From Anaerovoracaceae bacterium (GTDB taxonomy: Bacteria > Bacillota > Clostridia > Peptostreptococcales > Anaerovoracaceae): 33,505 nucleotides of DNA. The stretch is from assembly GCA_029983755.1 (NCBI GenBank), contig JASBYX010000015.1:1-33505 (forward strand), in the 5' to 3' direction. The translations under genes were made by a program, and so were the position numbers. Shown here piece after piece: positions 24,226-31,907 of the stretch. The notes beneath the pieces were generated by a model that saw only the letters and a program-made list of their open reading frames with translations, did no database searches and was not told the DNA's origin. Every line of letters starts with the position of its first letter. Positions within the stretch are counted from its first letter, which is position 1.

Positions 24226-24339
24226 TTACACAGGGAAATCAAGGTGCTTGATGAATTCTATGCAGTCTCTGCATACACATTTACTTTTAAAAATCACCAA
24301 CAATTTTGAATTCCCACAGATCTCACAGCTATTTATCAT
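24226..24339 (-). CDS. 37-aa cysteine-rich, putative zinc-binding microprotein
   Basis: A short minus-strand ORF of 37 codons. The peptide begins MINSCEICGNSK, continues to KSKCVCRDCIEFIKHLD and ends at Val37. Cys5-x2-Cys8 and Cys23-x2-Cys26 (with Cys21 extra) form a four-cysteine knuckle pair. The pattern CxxCG, about 14 residues, CxxC then IEFI resembles the Gin/CsfB anti-sigma family and the ClpX C4 finger; this is by eye only. Support for expression is strong: AAAGGAGGAAGT directly before the ATG, a candidate promoter 41 bp upstream and an intrinsic terminator about 70 bp past the stop. It is convergent with rluD and divergent from the hydrolase gene. Confidence 0.72.
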   Translation of the reverse strand: MINSCEICGNSKLLVIFKSKCVCRDCIEFIKHLDFPV

Positions 24340-24379
24340 ACTTCCTCCTTTTTTAAAAATTATTCTTGCCGGTGAGTAG

Positions 24380-24409
24380 ATGATAATGGATGTGTAAATG
24401 GGGAAGCAA
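24380..24409 (-). promoter_or_regulatory. Candidate promoter of the small Cys-rich gene
   Basis: On the minus strand, TTGCTT (24404-24409), an 18-bp spacer and TATCAT (24380-24385) lie 41 bp before the ATG of the 37-codon gene. Confidence 0.45.
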
Positions 24410-24415
24410 GGAAAG

Positions 24416-24444
24416 TTATCGCTGAAGACAATTTTTGATATAAT
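24416..24444 (+). promoter_or_regulatory. Extended -10 promoter of the hydrolase gene
   Basis: A TGATATAAT extended -10 (hexamer 24439-24444) has a weak -35, TTATCG, 17 bp upstream. It lies 35 bp before the hydrolase ATG. Confidence 0.65.
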
Positions 24445-24479
24445 AAAGCTAGATATTGATATGGGGAGGTAGCTTCAAG

Positions 24480-25343
24480 ATGTTTGATAATTTTTGCTTG
24501 ACTTTAGATCCTGTCAAAGTGGCAGGCTATGAGTTTGACTGTGATAATCCAAAGGCAATTATGCTGATAGTTCACGGTATTGGAGAGTACTCCGGAAGAT
24601 ATGATCGCATGGCTAAATATCTTTCAGATAGACATATCAAAGTCTATTCAATGGATTTGCCTGGGCATGGGATATCCGGCGGAGTCAGGGGAGACGCAGC
24701 ACCGAGAGAAGATATACTTGGATGTATCGACAAACTGATTCAGTACACCGAAGAGAAGACCCCCGGTAAGCCCGTTATTTTGTACGGTCACAGCATGGGC
24801 GGCAACATAGCTTTAGACTATAAATACAGGGGTAAACATGCAGATCGGCCCCAAGGCTTCATCATATCCGCACCTTGGATAAGGCTTGTGAGGAATGTTC
24901 CAAAGGCTCTCTATCTCACCATGAAAACGGCGGCTAAGCTGACACCTAAGGCAAGGATTAAGTCTTCCTGCGAAGAAAGTGATTTGGGGAATTTGATCTA
25001 TGTGAAACCCTATGAGAGCAATCCTCTGGTTCACGGATACATTACAATGAGATGTGCCCTTGACGGATTTGAAATTGGAAAAGCAATTGACGAGGGAACC
25101 TGGCCGGACAAGGGGCTTAGCGCCGGAAAGCCGTTTCTTCTGATGCATGGCAGCGGAGACAAGATTTGTTCCGTGGAAGGATCCAGGTCTCTGGCAGCCC
25201 AAAACAAAGGCACTCCGAAGTTTGAGTACGTTGAATGGGAGGGGTACTTCCACGAGATACACAACGGCAATATGGTGGAAACGGGAGAGAAAGTAATTGA
25301 GAAAATTGGAGATTTCATCGTTGATGAAGTTATTATGAGATGA
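24480..25343 (+). CDS. Alpha/beta hydrolase, monoacylglycerol lipase/lysophospholipase type
   Basis: Serine hydrolase of the Hydrolase_4 group. From the ATG at 24480 (GGGGAGG 10 nt upstream; an in-frame TTG at 24456 is less likely) it has 287 aa. The catalytic triad is visible: Ser105 in LYGHSMGGN, Asp227 in HGSGDKICS and His258 in GYFHEIHN. The oxyanion region is IVHGIGEYSGRYD, followed by DLPGHGISGG. There is no signal peptide, so it acts in the cytoplasm, probably on lipid-derived monoesters; the substrate is not known. relQ follows after 9 bp, so the two may be co-transcribed. Confidence 0.9.
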   Translation: MFDNFCLTLDPVKVAGYEFDCDNPKAIMLIVHGIGEYSGRYDRMAKYLSDRHIKVYSMDLPGHGISGGVRGDAAPREDILGCIDKLIQYTEEKTPGKPVILYGHSMGGNIALDYKYRGKHADRPQGFIISAPWIRLVRNVPKALYLTMKTAAKLTPKARIKSSCEESDLGNLIYVKPYESNPLVHGYITMRCALDGFEIGKAIDEGTWPDKGLSAGKPFLLMHGSGDKICSVEGSRSLAAQNKGTPKFEYVEWEGYFHEIHNGNMVETGEKVIEKIGDFIVDEVIMR

Positions 25344-25352
25344 GGTTAACGG

Positions 25353-26063
25353 ATGACCATTGATAGACGAATCACAAGGGAATTTGACAGGTTAAGGGCG
25401 CAGAAAGAATACGAAATTCTCATGATGAGGTACGACTCTGCCATAAGAGAGGTAGGCACCAAACTTGAGATTCTTAACAACGAACTTGCTCTTGTGAGCG
25501 ACGAAAGCCCCATATCCTCTATTCAAACCAGAAGGAAAAAGGATGTCAGCATATTAGAGAAGCTCATCAGGCAGGGAAACGAAATCTCCCTTGAATCAAT
25601 AGAAGCTAATCTAAATGATGTTGCGGGAATTAGGGTTATTTGCTCCTTTGTTGATGATATTTACAGGGTGGTTAGGATGTTGGCAAGGCAGGACGATATC
25701 ACTGTAATCATGATCAAAGATTACATAAAGAAACCGAAGCCTAACGGGTACAGGAGCTATCATATGATAGTAGAAGTCCCGGTGTTCTTTTCAAACGAAA
25801 AGAGGCCAATGAGAGTAGAGGTGCAGATCAGGACTGTAGCAATGAACTTTTGGGCTAGCCTTGAGCATCAGATCAAATATAAGCATGATGTAAAGCAGGC
25901 GGAAAAAATCGGCAAAGACCTGAAGGACTGTGCCGATACTATTGCAAATACAGATCTGAGAATGCAGAAAATAAGGGAGGCTCTGAAGGCTCCGGAGGGT
26001 GATGACTTCTCGAGCTCTGCACTGGGATATTCTCCTAATCCTGTAAAGGAAGTTTTGGAGTGA
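25353..26063 (+). CDS. relQ: Small alarmone synthetase (RelQ/YjbM-like (p)ppGpp synthetase)
   Basis: Transfers pyrophosphate from ATP to GDP, GTP or GMP to make alarmones. The 236 aa have only the RelA/SpoT synthetase domain: LNDVAGIRVICSFVDDIYRV (87-106), KDYIKKPKPNGYRSYHMIV (122-140) and the catalytic-glutamate box RVEVQIRTVAMNFWASLEHQ (154-173). There is no HD hydrolase and no TGS/ACT regulatory part, which places it in the single-domain SAS group; RelQ is nearer than RelP by general look, but this is tentative. Its last 29 nt overlap the 3' end of rqcH on the other strand. Confidence 0.9.
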   Translation: MTIDRRITREFDRLRAQKEYEILMMRYDSAIREVGTKLEILNNELALVSDESPISSIQTRRKKDVSILEKLIRQGNEISLESIEANLNDVAGIRVICSFVDDIYRVVRMLARQDDITVIMIKDYIKKPKPNGYRSYHMIVEVPVFFSNEKRPMRVEVQIRTVAMNFWASLEHQIKYKHDVKQAEKIGKDLKDCADTIANTDLRMQKIREALKAPEGDDFSSSALGYSPNPVKEVLE

Positions 26064-27978
26064 CCCACAAAGTTTTGTTGTTTTTAAATATAACCATTCC
26101 CGGTTTGGCTCCAGAGGGCTTTTTGACAAAGCGTACCTGAGTGTAGTCAACGGGAACATTTTCAGAGGATTTACCCTTGCTGTGGTAGGCTGCAATGCTT
26201 GCCGCAGCTTTTATGCTTTCCGGGGATTTTTCTTCTATGCTTTCAATGGGGACTCCATCGGTCAGAAGAATTGCATGAGATCCCGGTATGTCTTTTGTGT
26301 GGAACCAAATATCAGCCTTTGAAGCCATCCTCATGGTAAGAACATCGTTTTCTTTATTATTCCTACCGACGATCACCTTCATTCCGGAGCTGAGAGTATA
26401 TGTGATGGGAGATTTAATTCTTCCCCTTGAAATTGTGCTGGTATTACCGCTCTTACCGCCTTTACCGGTCAAATTTCCATTTCGGTTTTTCTTATTAGTT
26501 TTGTTTCTGCCGTTGTTTTTAGCGTATTTTCCTGAATATCTGTTTGCTCGCCTTCTAAGATATCCTTCCTCAACCAATTCTTCCCTGATATCTTCAACTT
26601 GATTTAGAGTTTCTGCCATATCAAGATGTTCAAGGACTGAATCTATATAATCAAGTTCCATGCGAACGCTTTCTATCATAGGTTTTTTCTCTTTTATGGT
26701 GTTCATCGCCTTCCCATATCGCCAATAGTATTTTTGGGCATTCTCGCTGGGAGATAAGGCTGTGTCCAACTTAATGTCAACTGTCTCCCCGGTATAATAG
26801 TTGACTATTTTTGCATTGTTATCGCCTTTTTTCAGAAGGTGTAAGTTGGCAGTCAAAAGCTCCCCATACAGTCTAAGATCTTCCGAGTCCTTTGCCTTTA
26901 ACACATCTTCTTCCATTCGCTGCAATTTGAGTCCAAGCTTATCTCGAATCCCCTTAACATGCTTTTGAAGGTTTGTCTGTGCTTGCCTTACAGAATTTGT
27001 TTCTTCCTTAAGCTCGAAAAAACTATCTACTGCTCCACTGGGGGTAGGGAATGTGTCAACAATTATCCGGGAACCTTCGATTGTGACAATCCGGGAATCA
27101 GTGGCTAAAGCTACCAGGGGATCTGCAGTTTGGGCCTCTGTTTCTGATTCGGGATATATTGGAAGGATGTGAAAATCTAAAAGCTTTCTGTCATTTCTGT
27201 ATAGTTTCGTTTCCAGTTTGCCCTGATCAATTTGATCAGCTACTGTCTTCAAAATTGAAAAACCGCCCCATGCAATCGCCTGAGAAGCTCTTGGCGATAT
27301 TCCTCCAACCTTATCCATGATGTCATCCGGATCGGCCCAATTAATAGGTGGCAGAGAATCTGCCTTAGAATCACTATTACTGCCGCCGGCGTGGTCATTG
27401 CCGCTACCGATTGAATTGTTGCTAACGGTGATACTGCTACCGGCATTCAAGAACTCCTTAAAACCGACCTTCCCCTGATCAGGGGGATAAGCGTATGTGA
27501 GCCCGGGCAAAAGCTGTCTAGCCCGGTTAACATCTATAGATATTCTCTTGATACTGTCAATTATTCTGTTGTCCTTTAAGTTTACAAGAACAATATTACT
27601 GTGTTTGCCCATTATTTCAAAAATTAGCCTCTTAGAAACTTCAAATCCCAGCTCGTCAAGAACTTGAAAATCCATTTCAATTATTCTTTCTGAATTCCTC
27701 TGGGAAATCCTGTCGATTCGCCCACCCTGTAGATGCTTTCTGAGGGTCATGCAAAAAAGTGGTGGCTGCTCAGGATTTTGAAACTCCCTAGAAGTCAGAC
27801 ACACTCGGGGGCCGTTACTTGAAGCCGAAGCGAAAAGTTTCTTGCGCCCCTGTTTTGTGTGAATGAAAAACAAAAGCCCATCTTTTTCGGGCTGATATAT
27901 TTTTTCTATCTTACCTAGGGCAAGCTCAGTTGCAAGCTCCTTAGCAACAGCCCAGGTCATTATTCCGTCAAAAGCCAT
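26035..27978 (-). CDS. rqcH: Ribosome quality-control protein RqcH (NFACT family)
   Basis: Binds stalled 50S-peptidyl-tRNA complexes and directs addition of C-terminal alanine tails. The older name FbpA/fibronectin-binding refers to the same family. The 647 aa show NFACT-N (MAFDGIMTWAVAKELATEL; GGRIDRISQRNSERIIEMDF), a helix-hairpin and coiled-coil middle (about 320-470) and NFACT-R (about 522-640: SSGMKVIVGRNNKENDVLTM; DIWFHTKDIPGSHAI). It is longer than the usual 570 or so because of a Ser/Asn/Gly-rich insert (180-208) and a basic Asn/Lys/Gly linker (482-518). It stands alone on the minus strand; no separate terminator precedes relQ. Confidence 0.93.
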   Translation of the reverse strand: MAFDGIMTWAVAKELATELALGKIEKIYQPEKDGLLFFIHTKQGRKKLFASASSNGPRVCLTSREFQNPEQPPLFCMTLRKHLQGGRIDRISQRNSERIIEMDFQVLDELGFEVSKRLIFEIMGKHSNIVLVNLKDNRIIDSIKRISIDVNRARQLLPGLTYAYPPDQGKVGFKEFLNAGSSITVSNNSIGSGNDHAGGSNSDSKADSLPPINWADPDDIMDKVGGISPRASQAIAWGGFSILKTVADQIDQGKLETKLYRNDRKLLDFHILPIYPESETEAQTADPLVALATDSRIVTIEGSRIIVDTFPTPSGAVDSFFELKEETNSVRQAQTNLQKHVKGIRDKLGLKLQRMEEDVLKAKDSEDLRLYGELLTANLHLLKKGDNNAKIVNYYTGETVDIKLDTALSPSENAQKYYWRYGKAMNTIKEKKPMIESVRMELDYIDSVLEHLDMAETLNQVEDIREELVEEGYLRRRANRYSGKYAKNNGRNKTNKKNRNGNLTGKGGKSGNTSTISRGRIKSPITYTLSSGMKVIVGRNNKENDVLTMRMASKADIWFHTKDIPGSHAILLTDGVPIESIEEKSPESIKAAASIAAYHSKGKSSENVPVDYTQVRFVKKPSGAKPGMVIFKNNKTLWVTPKLPLQD

Positions 27979-28013
27979 AGATGCACTCCTAAAGTTTTTA
28001 ATATTTAATATAA

Positions 28014-28070
28014 ATTATACCTAATTGAATTCTTTCAACATTGGAATTTTATCATAAGATTAGGTATAAT
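28014..28070. promoter_or_regulatory. Divergent rqcH/yicC promoter region with 12-bp inverted repeat
   Basis: ATTATACCTAAT (28014-28025) and ATTAGGTATAAT (28059-28070) form a perfect 12-bp inverted repeat 33 bp apart. Each arm contains a TATAAT reading outward. On the plus strand TTGGAA (28041-28046) with an 18-bp spacer makes a good yicC promoter. On the minus strand the -35 is poor: TTGAAA lies only 13 bp from the -10. Confidence 0.65.
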
Positions 28071-28101
28071 AAAAGGGAAGGAAATTTTAAGGAGCGGAAA
28101 A

Positions 28102-28986
28102 ATGATCAAGAGCATGACAGGCTATGGGCGTGGAGAATTCAAAAATCAGGATTACAGAGTGGTTGTGGAGCTCAAGACTGTAAATCACAAGTACAGCGAT
28201 TTTGCATTTAGAATGTCCAAGACTTTGGGGTTTGCCGAGGACAAGATTAAAGGGGCAATTCGAAAAACTCTCCACAGAGGGAAGGTCGAGGTCCTCCTTT
28301 CATATGAGAATATGGGTGAGAAACAGGTTGACATTCAGGTTAACACGTCGCTGGCTGCTGAATACATGGATAAGCTAGGGGAGATGGCGAAGGCTTGCGG
28401 AATACCTCAGGCTCCCGGAATTGAGCTCGTTGCCAAGCAGCCGGATGTGATAGTTGCAAACCCGGTGGAAGAGAACAGAGAATCCCTTCTTGAAGCAATC
28501 ATTGGGAGTACCGCAGAGGCAACAAAACAGCTTGATCAGATGAGGACTACGGAGGGTCAGGCTCTTGCAGCGGATATTTCAGGTCACCTAGGCTGTCTCG
28601 GGGATATAGTTCGAGAGATGAAACCTCTTGCTGACGAAGTTCCGAAAATGTATAAAAATAAGCTAGAAGAGAGGATAGCTTATCTGCTCGACAAGGATGC
28701 CCTCCTTTCAAGTGAGAGAATTGCAGCAGAGGTGGCAATTTTCGCCGATAAGGCCAACGTAGATGAAGAGATAACCAGACTTAAGAGCCACATCGATCAG
28801 ATGAAGGACATCATTTCTTCTGACGATGAGGGGGTAGGTAAAAAGCTTGATTTCCTAACCCAAGAGATGAATAGGGAAGCGAACACAATAGGTTCAAAAG
28901 CAAGCGATCTAGGGCTTACTAATCTGGTTCTCAAAGCGAAGGCGGAAATTGAGAAAATTAGGGAACAAGTACAAAATGTAGAGTAG
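28102..28986 (+). CDS. yicC: YicC-family endoribonuclease
   Basis: 294-aa member of the YicC/YloC family, recently recognised as endoribonucleases involved in RNA turnover. It has the defining N-terminus MIKSMTGYGRGEF, RVVVELKTVNHKYSDFAFRM, RGKVEVLLSYEN, and the C-terminal DUF1732 part with DEEITRLKSHIDQMK, GKKLDFLTQEMNREANTIGS and LVLKAKAEIEKIREQVQNVE. AAGGAGCGG precedes the ATG. In many Firmicutes yicC heads a run with remA, gmk and rpoZ; here it is a single gene closed by a terminator. Confidence 0.94.
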   Translation: MIKSMTGYGRGEFKNQDYRVVVELKTVNHKYSDFAFRMSKTLGFAEDKIKGAIRKTLHRGKVEVLLSYENMGEKQVDIQVNTSLAAEYMDKLGEMAKACGIPQAPGIELVAKQPDVIVANPVEENRESLLEAIIGSTAEATKQLDQMRTTEGQALAADISGHLGCLGDIVREMKPLADEVPKMYKNKLEERIAYLLDKDALLSSERIAAEVAIFADKANVDEEITRLKSHIDQMKDIISSDDEGVGKKLDFLTQEMNREANTIGSKASDLGLTNLVLKAKAEIEKIREQVQNVE

Positions 28987-29040
28987 ATATCTCTAGAATT
29001 TTGCTATAAACAACAGAAAATCGCGGAATCTTTTAATATT

Positions 29041-29068
29041 GCCACATAATTTAAGTGTGGCTTTTTCT
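29041..29068 (+). terminator. Terminator after yicC
   Basis: The stem GCCACA/TGTGGC (29041-29046 and 29056-29061) with a 9-nt loop is followed by TTTTTCTATTTT, 54 bp past the yicC stop. Confidence 0.75.
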
Positions 29069-29096
29069 ATTTTATCTTTAATTTTCAAGTGGTCTA

Positions 29097-29105
29097 TGCT
29101 ATAAT
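29097..29105 (+). promoter_or_regulatory. Extended -10 promoter of the OPT transporter gene
   Basis: TGCTATAAT, an extended -10 with a perfect hexamer at 29100-29105, lies 64 bp upstream of the start. The -35 position (TTTAAT-like) is weak. Confidence 0.6.
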
Positions 29106-29169
29106 ATATTAGCATTGGACTTTTTATTAGAACAATTATATGCAAAATTATTGAAAGGAGATATTTTTT

Positions 29170-31116
29170 ATGGAAAAGAACGGTAAACCAATGGACACTT
29201 TCAAGCCATTTATTCCGGCTGACAAAGTTGTTCCGGAGTTTACAGCAACTGCCATTATTCTTGGCATGTTGCTATCAGTCCTATTCGGTGCAGCCAATGT
29301 TTACCTCGGACTGAGAGTTGGAATGACAGTTTCTGCATCAATTCCTGCAGCTGTAATTTCAATGGGTATTATTAGAGTGATACTTAAGAAGGATTCCATC
29401 TTGGAGAACAATATGGTACAGACCATAGGTTCTGCCGGTGAATCCCTTGCTGCCGGTGCTATTTTCACTCTTCCTGCAGTTTTCATGTGGGCTCAGGACG
29501 GTATCGGAACAGTGCCTTCTTACATGGTAATCGCTTGCGTAGCTATCGCCGGCGGATTCCTAGGAATCGTATTCATGATTCCTCTAAGGAAGGCTTTGAT
29601 AGTTAAGGAGCACGGCTCACTTCCATATCCGGAAGGAACAGCTTGTGCAGAGGTTCTCATCGCAGGTGAAGAGGGAGGTACTAAGGCAGGTACAGTATTT
29701 GCAGGTCTTGGTATCGCAGCAGCTTACAAATTTATTGCTGATGGAATCAAGCTATTCCCAAGTGAGGTTGATTACGAGGTTAAAGCTATACCTGGTGCAG
29801 GTATAGGTATGGACGTACTTCCGGCACTTGCAGGTGTAGGATATATCTGTGGACCACTGATTTCATCCTGGATGCTCGCCGGTGATGTTATATCTTGGTT
29901 CATCCTGATGCCACTCATCAAGACTTTCGGTGGAGATGTTGTTCTCTATCCTGCTGACAAGCCAATTACAGAGCTTGGATACTGGGATCTGTGGGACAAC
30001 TACATCAGATATGTCGGAGCCGGAGCAGTAGCTACAGGTGGAATAATTTCACTCATTAAATCGCTACCACTTATATTCAGAACTTTTGCTGAGAGCATGA
30101 AGAGCCTTAAGGGCGGAGCAGAGGGTATTAGAATCGACAGAACCTCTAAGGACCTTGGTTATGCCCCAATCGTAGTTATGCTTGTACTTGCAGTTGTTGT
30201 ACTCGTTGCACACCCTGCAATTCCAATCAACATTGTAAGCGCACTTCTGATTGTAGTATTTGGTTTCTTCTTTGCTACAGTATCATCAAGAATGGTTGGT
30301 ATCGTTGGATCATCCAACAACCCTGTATCAGGTATGGCCATTGCTACACTGCTAATCTCCACTCTGATTCTTAAAGAAATTGGAGAGACAGGACCAACAG
30401 GAATGGCTGCTGCTATCATGATCGGTACAGTTATCTGTATCGTAGCTGCGATGGCAGGAGATATGTCTCAGGACCTGAAGACAGGTTACATCGTAGGTGC
30501 AACCCCTTACAGACAGCAGTGGGGTGAAGTTGTAGGTGTTATTTCTTCAGGACTTGCAATTGCCGGTATACTATACCTCTTGAACGAAGCATGGGGATAT
30601 GGTGGAAAGGAACTTCCTGCACCACAGGCTACTCTGATGAAGCTGGTTATCGAAGGTGTAATGGGATCTAACCTACCATGGAGTATGGTATTCACAGGTG
30701 TATTCATTGCCATAGTGCTAGAAATACTTCAGATTCCTGTACTTCCGGTTGCAATTGGTGTATATCTGCCAATTCATCTGTCAACACCTTTAATGTGTGG
30801 TGGACTTTTGAAGCTTTACATTCAGAAGAAGAAGCATGTAAGCGAAGAAGCAAAGGAAGAGGCAGTTACTTCAGGAATCCTATATTCTTCAGGCTTGATC
30901 GCAGGAGAAGGATTGATTGGTATTTTGCTGGCTCTACTTGCTGTAATACAGGTTGGAACTAACTCAGACGGATCCAAAAAGTACGTGGCAGATGTTATCA
31001 ACGCTGCTGATAATTTGAACTTCAGCCAGAATGTTGGCAACTTGATCGGATTGGCATTCTTCGCTGTTCTTCTGGTCACTATGTATCTGTTCTCAGTTAG
31101 GAAACATAACAAGTAA
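29170..31116 (+). CDS. OPT-family oligopeptide transporter
   Basis: Large secondary transporter of the OPT superfamily, which imports oligopeptides or peptide-like metal chelates. The 648 aa give about 14-16 hydrophobic segments. Family boxes are FTATAIILGMLLSVLFGAAN and VYLGLRVGMTVSASIPAAV near the N-terminus, IGSAGESLAAGAIFTLPA, LPYPEGTACAEVL, and a conserved MAGDMSQDLKTGYIVGATPY in the second half. AAAGGAGAT precedes the ATG. Codon bias resembles bcd-etfBA, suggesting high expression. The pqqD-like gene, the small membrane protein and pepD follow, so imported peptides are a likely substrate. Confidence 0.94.
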   Translation: MEKNGKPMDTFKPFIPADKVVPEFTATAIILGMLLSVLFGAANVYLGLRVGMTVSASIPAAVISMGIIRVILKKDSILENNMVQTIGSAGESLAAGAIFTLPAVFMWAQDGIGTVPSYMVIACVAIAGGFLGIVFMIPLRKALIVKEHGSLPYPEGTACAEVLIAGEEGGTKAGTVFAGLGIAAAYKFIADGIKLFPSEVDYEVKAIPGAGIGMDVLPALAGVGYICGPLISSWMLAGDVISWFILMPLIKTFGGDVVLYPADKPITELGYWDLWDNYIRYVGAGAVATGGIISLIKSLPLIFRTFAESMKSLKGGAEGIRIDRTSKDLGYAPIVVMLVLAVVVLVAHPAIPINIVSALLIVVFGFFFATVSSRMVGIVGSSNNPVSGMAIATLLISTLILKEIGETGPTGMAAAIMIGTVICIVAAMAGDMSQDLKTGYIVGATPYRQQWGEVVGVISSGLAIAGILYLLNEAWGYGGKELPAPQATLMKLVIEGVMGSNLPWSMVFTGVFIAIVLEILQIPVLPVAIGVYLPIHLSTPLMCGGLLKLYIQKKKHVSEEAKEEAVTSGILYSSGLIAGEGLIGILLALLAVIQVGTNSDGSKKYVADVINAADNLNFSQNVGNLIGLAFFAVLLVTMYLFSVRKHNK

Positions 31117-31177
31117 GTCAAGATTTCAGTGATACATTAGAATCTTAGAAAAGATGAACTAAATTTTAGATTTTAAC

Positions 31178-31519
31178 ATGAAGAAAAAGAATGAGAATTA
31201 TCTCGACAATATCCCCGTTAAAAACGGGGATATTTGTTGGGAAGAAGATGATGATTTGGTAATAATTAAGCAGGAGAACAAGGGGTTTTACAACAAAATA
31301 GCCCAGAAGTTCTTCGGAAGACCTGAGGTTTCAAACATTCATCTGGATGAATTTGGAAGTTTTGTTTGGAAACAGATTGATGGGGAAAAAGATATTACAG
31401 AGATAGGGAGACTGGTATCTGATGAATTTGGCGAAGCTGCTGAACCCCTTTACGAGAGATTGGTAAATTACATTTACAGGCTTAGGGACGTTAAGTATAT
31501 AAACTTCAAGAGGAAGTAG
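31178..31519 (+). CDS. PqqD-like protein
   Basis: 113-aa protein with a PqqD/RRE-like winged-helix fold by sequence pattern (HLDEFGSFVWKQIDGEKDIT, LVSDEFGEAAEPLYERLVNY). PqqD domains normally bind precursor peptides for radical SAM enzymes, but no maturase or precursor gene lies in this window. The N-terminus YLDNIPVKNGDICWEE and NKGFYNKIAQKFF match, from memory, stand-alone clostridial proteins annotated as PqqD family. No Shine-Dalgarno site is visible before the ATG, and codons 11-19 contain a strong hairpin. Function here is unknown; it lies 61 bp after the OPT gene and 9 bp before the next gene. Confidence 0.75.
   Translation: MKKKNENYLDNIPVKNGDICWEEDDDLVIIKQENKGFYNKIAQKFFGRPEVSNIHLDEFGSFVWKQIDGEKDITEIGRLVSDEFGEAAEPLYERLVNYIYRLRDVKYINFKRK
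31208..31234 (+). promoter_or_regulatory. Strong hairpin inside the pqqD-like 5' coding region
   Basis: The arms 31208-31219 and 31223-31234 are a perfect 12-bp inverted repeat (core ATCCCCGTT/AACGGGGAT) around AAA. It starts 30 nt after the ATG and is followed by TGTTGG rather than a U-tract. Confidence 0.7.
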
Positions 31520-31528
31520 GAATAAGAG

Positions 31529-31906
31529 ATGTTAGGACAGATATTAACTATGGTTGTGGGAGTCATCCTATTTGCCATAGCTGCAGCAATACTTTATATG
31601 ATAGGTATGAAGAAAAAGATGAACCAAGACGAGAGGCTGGTTGAAATGCTTCTGAACAACGGGGCATATCGAGTTGTCAAATATCTCAAATCCCATGGAG
31701 AAATTACGCTCAAAGGAATTGGATACGTAATCAAGGATATCTCCGCCAAGGAATTCGGTTCCAGCAAGAAGGCTATAATTCAAGATGGAAGAGCCTTTCA
31801 GGATAGGCTGTTAGAATATATGATTAAAAATGGCCACATCGTTGAAGCTGAAGGAAATGACAGGAGAAAGAAAGGCGACAAAGTTTACAAATTGCCGGAA
31901 AGGTAA
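31529..31906 (+). CDS. Unknown single-pass membrane protein
   Basis: 125 aa, not recognised. The N-terminus is one membrane helix (MLGQILTMVVGVILFAIAAA into ILYMIG), then a basic MKKKMNQDERL, then a cytoplasmic part of about 90 residues that reads like a small helical/winged-helix domain (RLVEMLLNNGAYRVVKYLKS; LLEYMIKNGHIVEAEGNDRR). The end, GDKVYKLPER, is charged. It begins 9 bp after the pqqD-like stop, so the two are almost certainly co-transcribed. Repeats follow its stop. No function is proposed. Confidence 0.7.
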   Translation: MLGQILTMVVGVILFAIAAAILYMIGMKKKMNQDERLVEMLLNNGAYRVVKYLKSHGEITLKGIGYVIKDISAKEFGSSKKAIIQDGRAFQDRLLEYMIKNGHIVEAEGNDRRKKGDKVYKLPER

Positions 31907-31907
31907 G

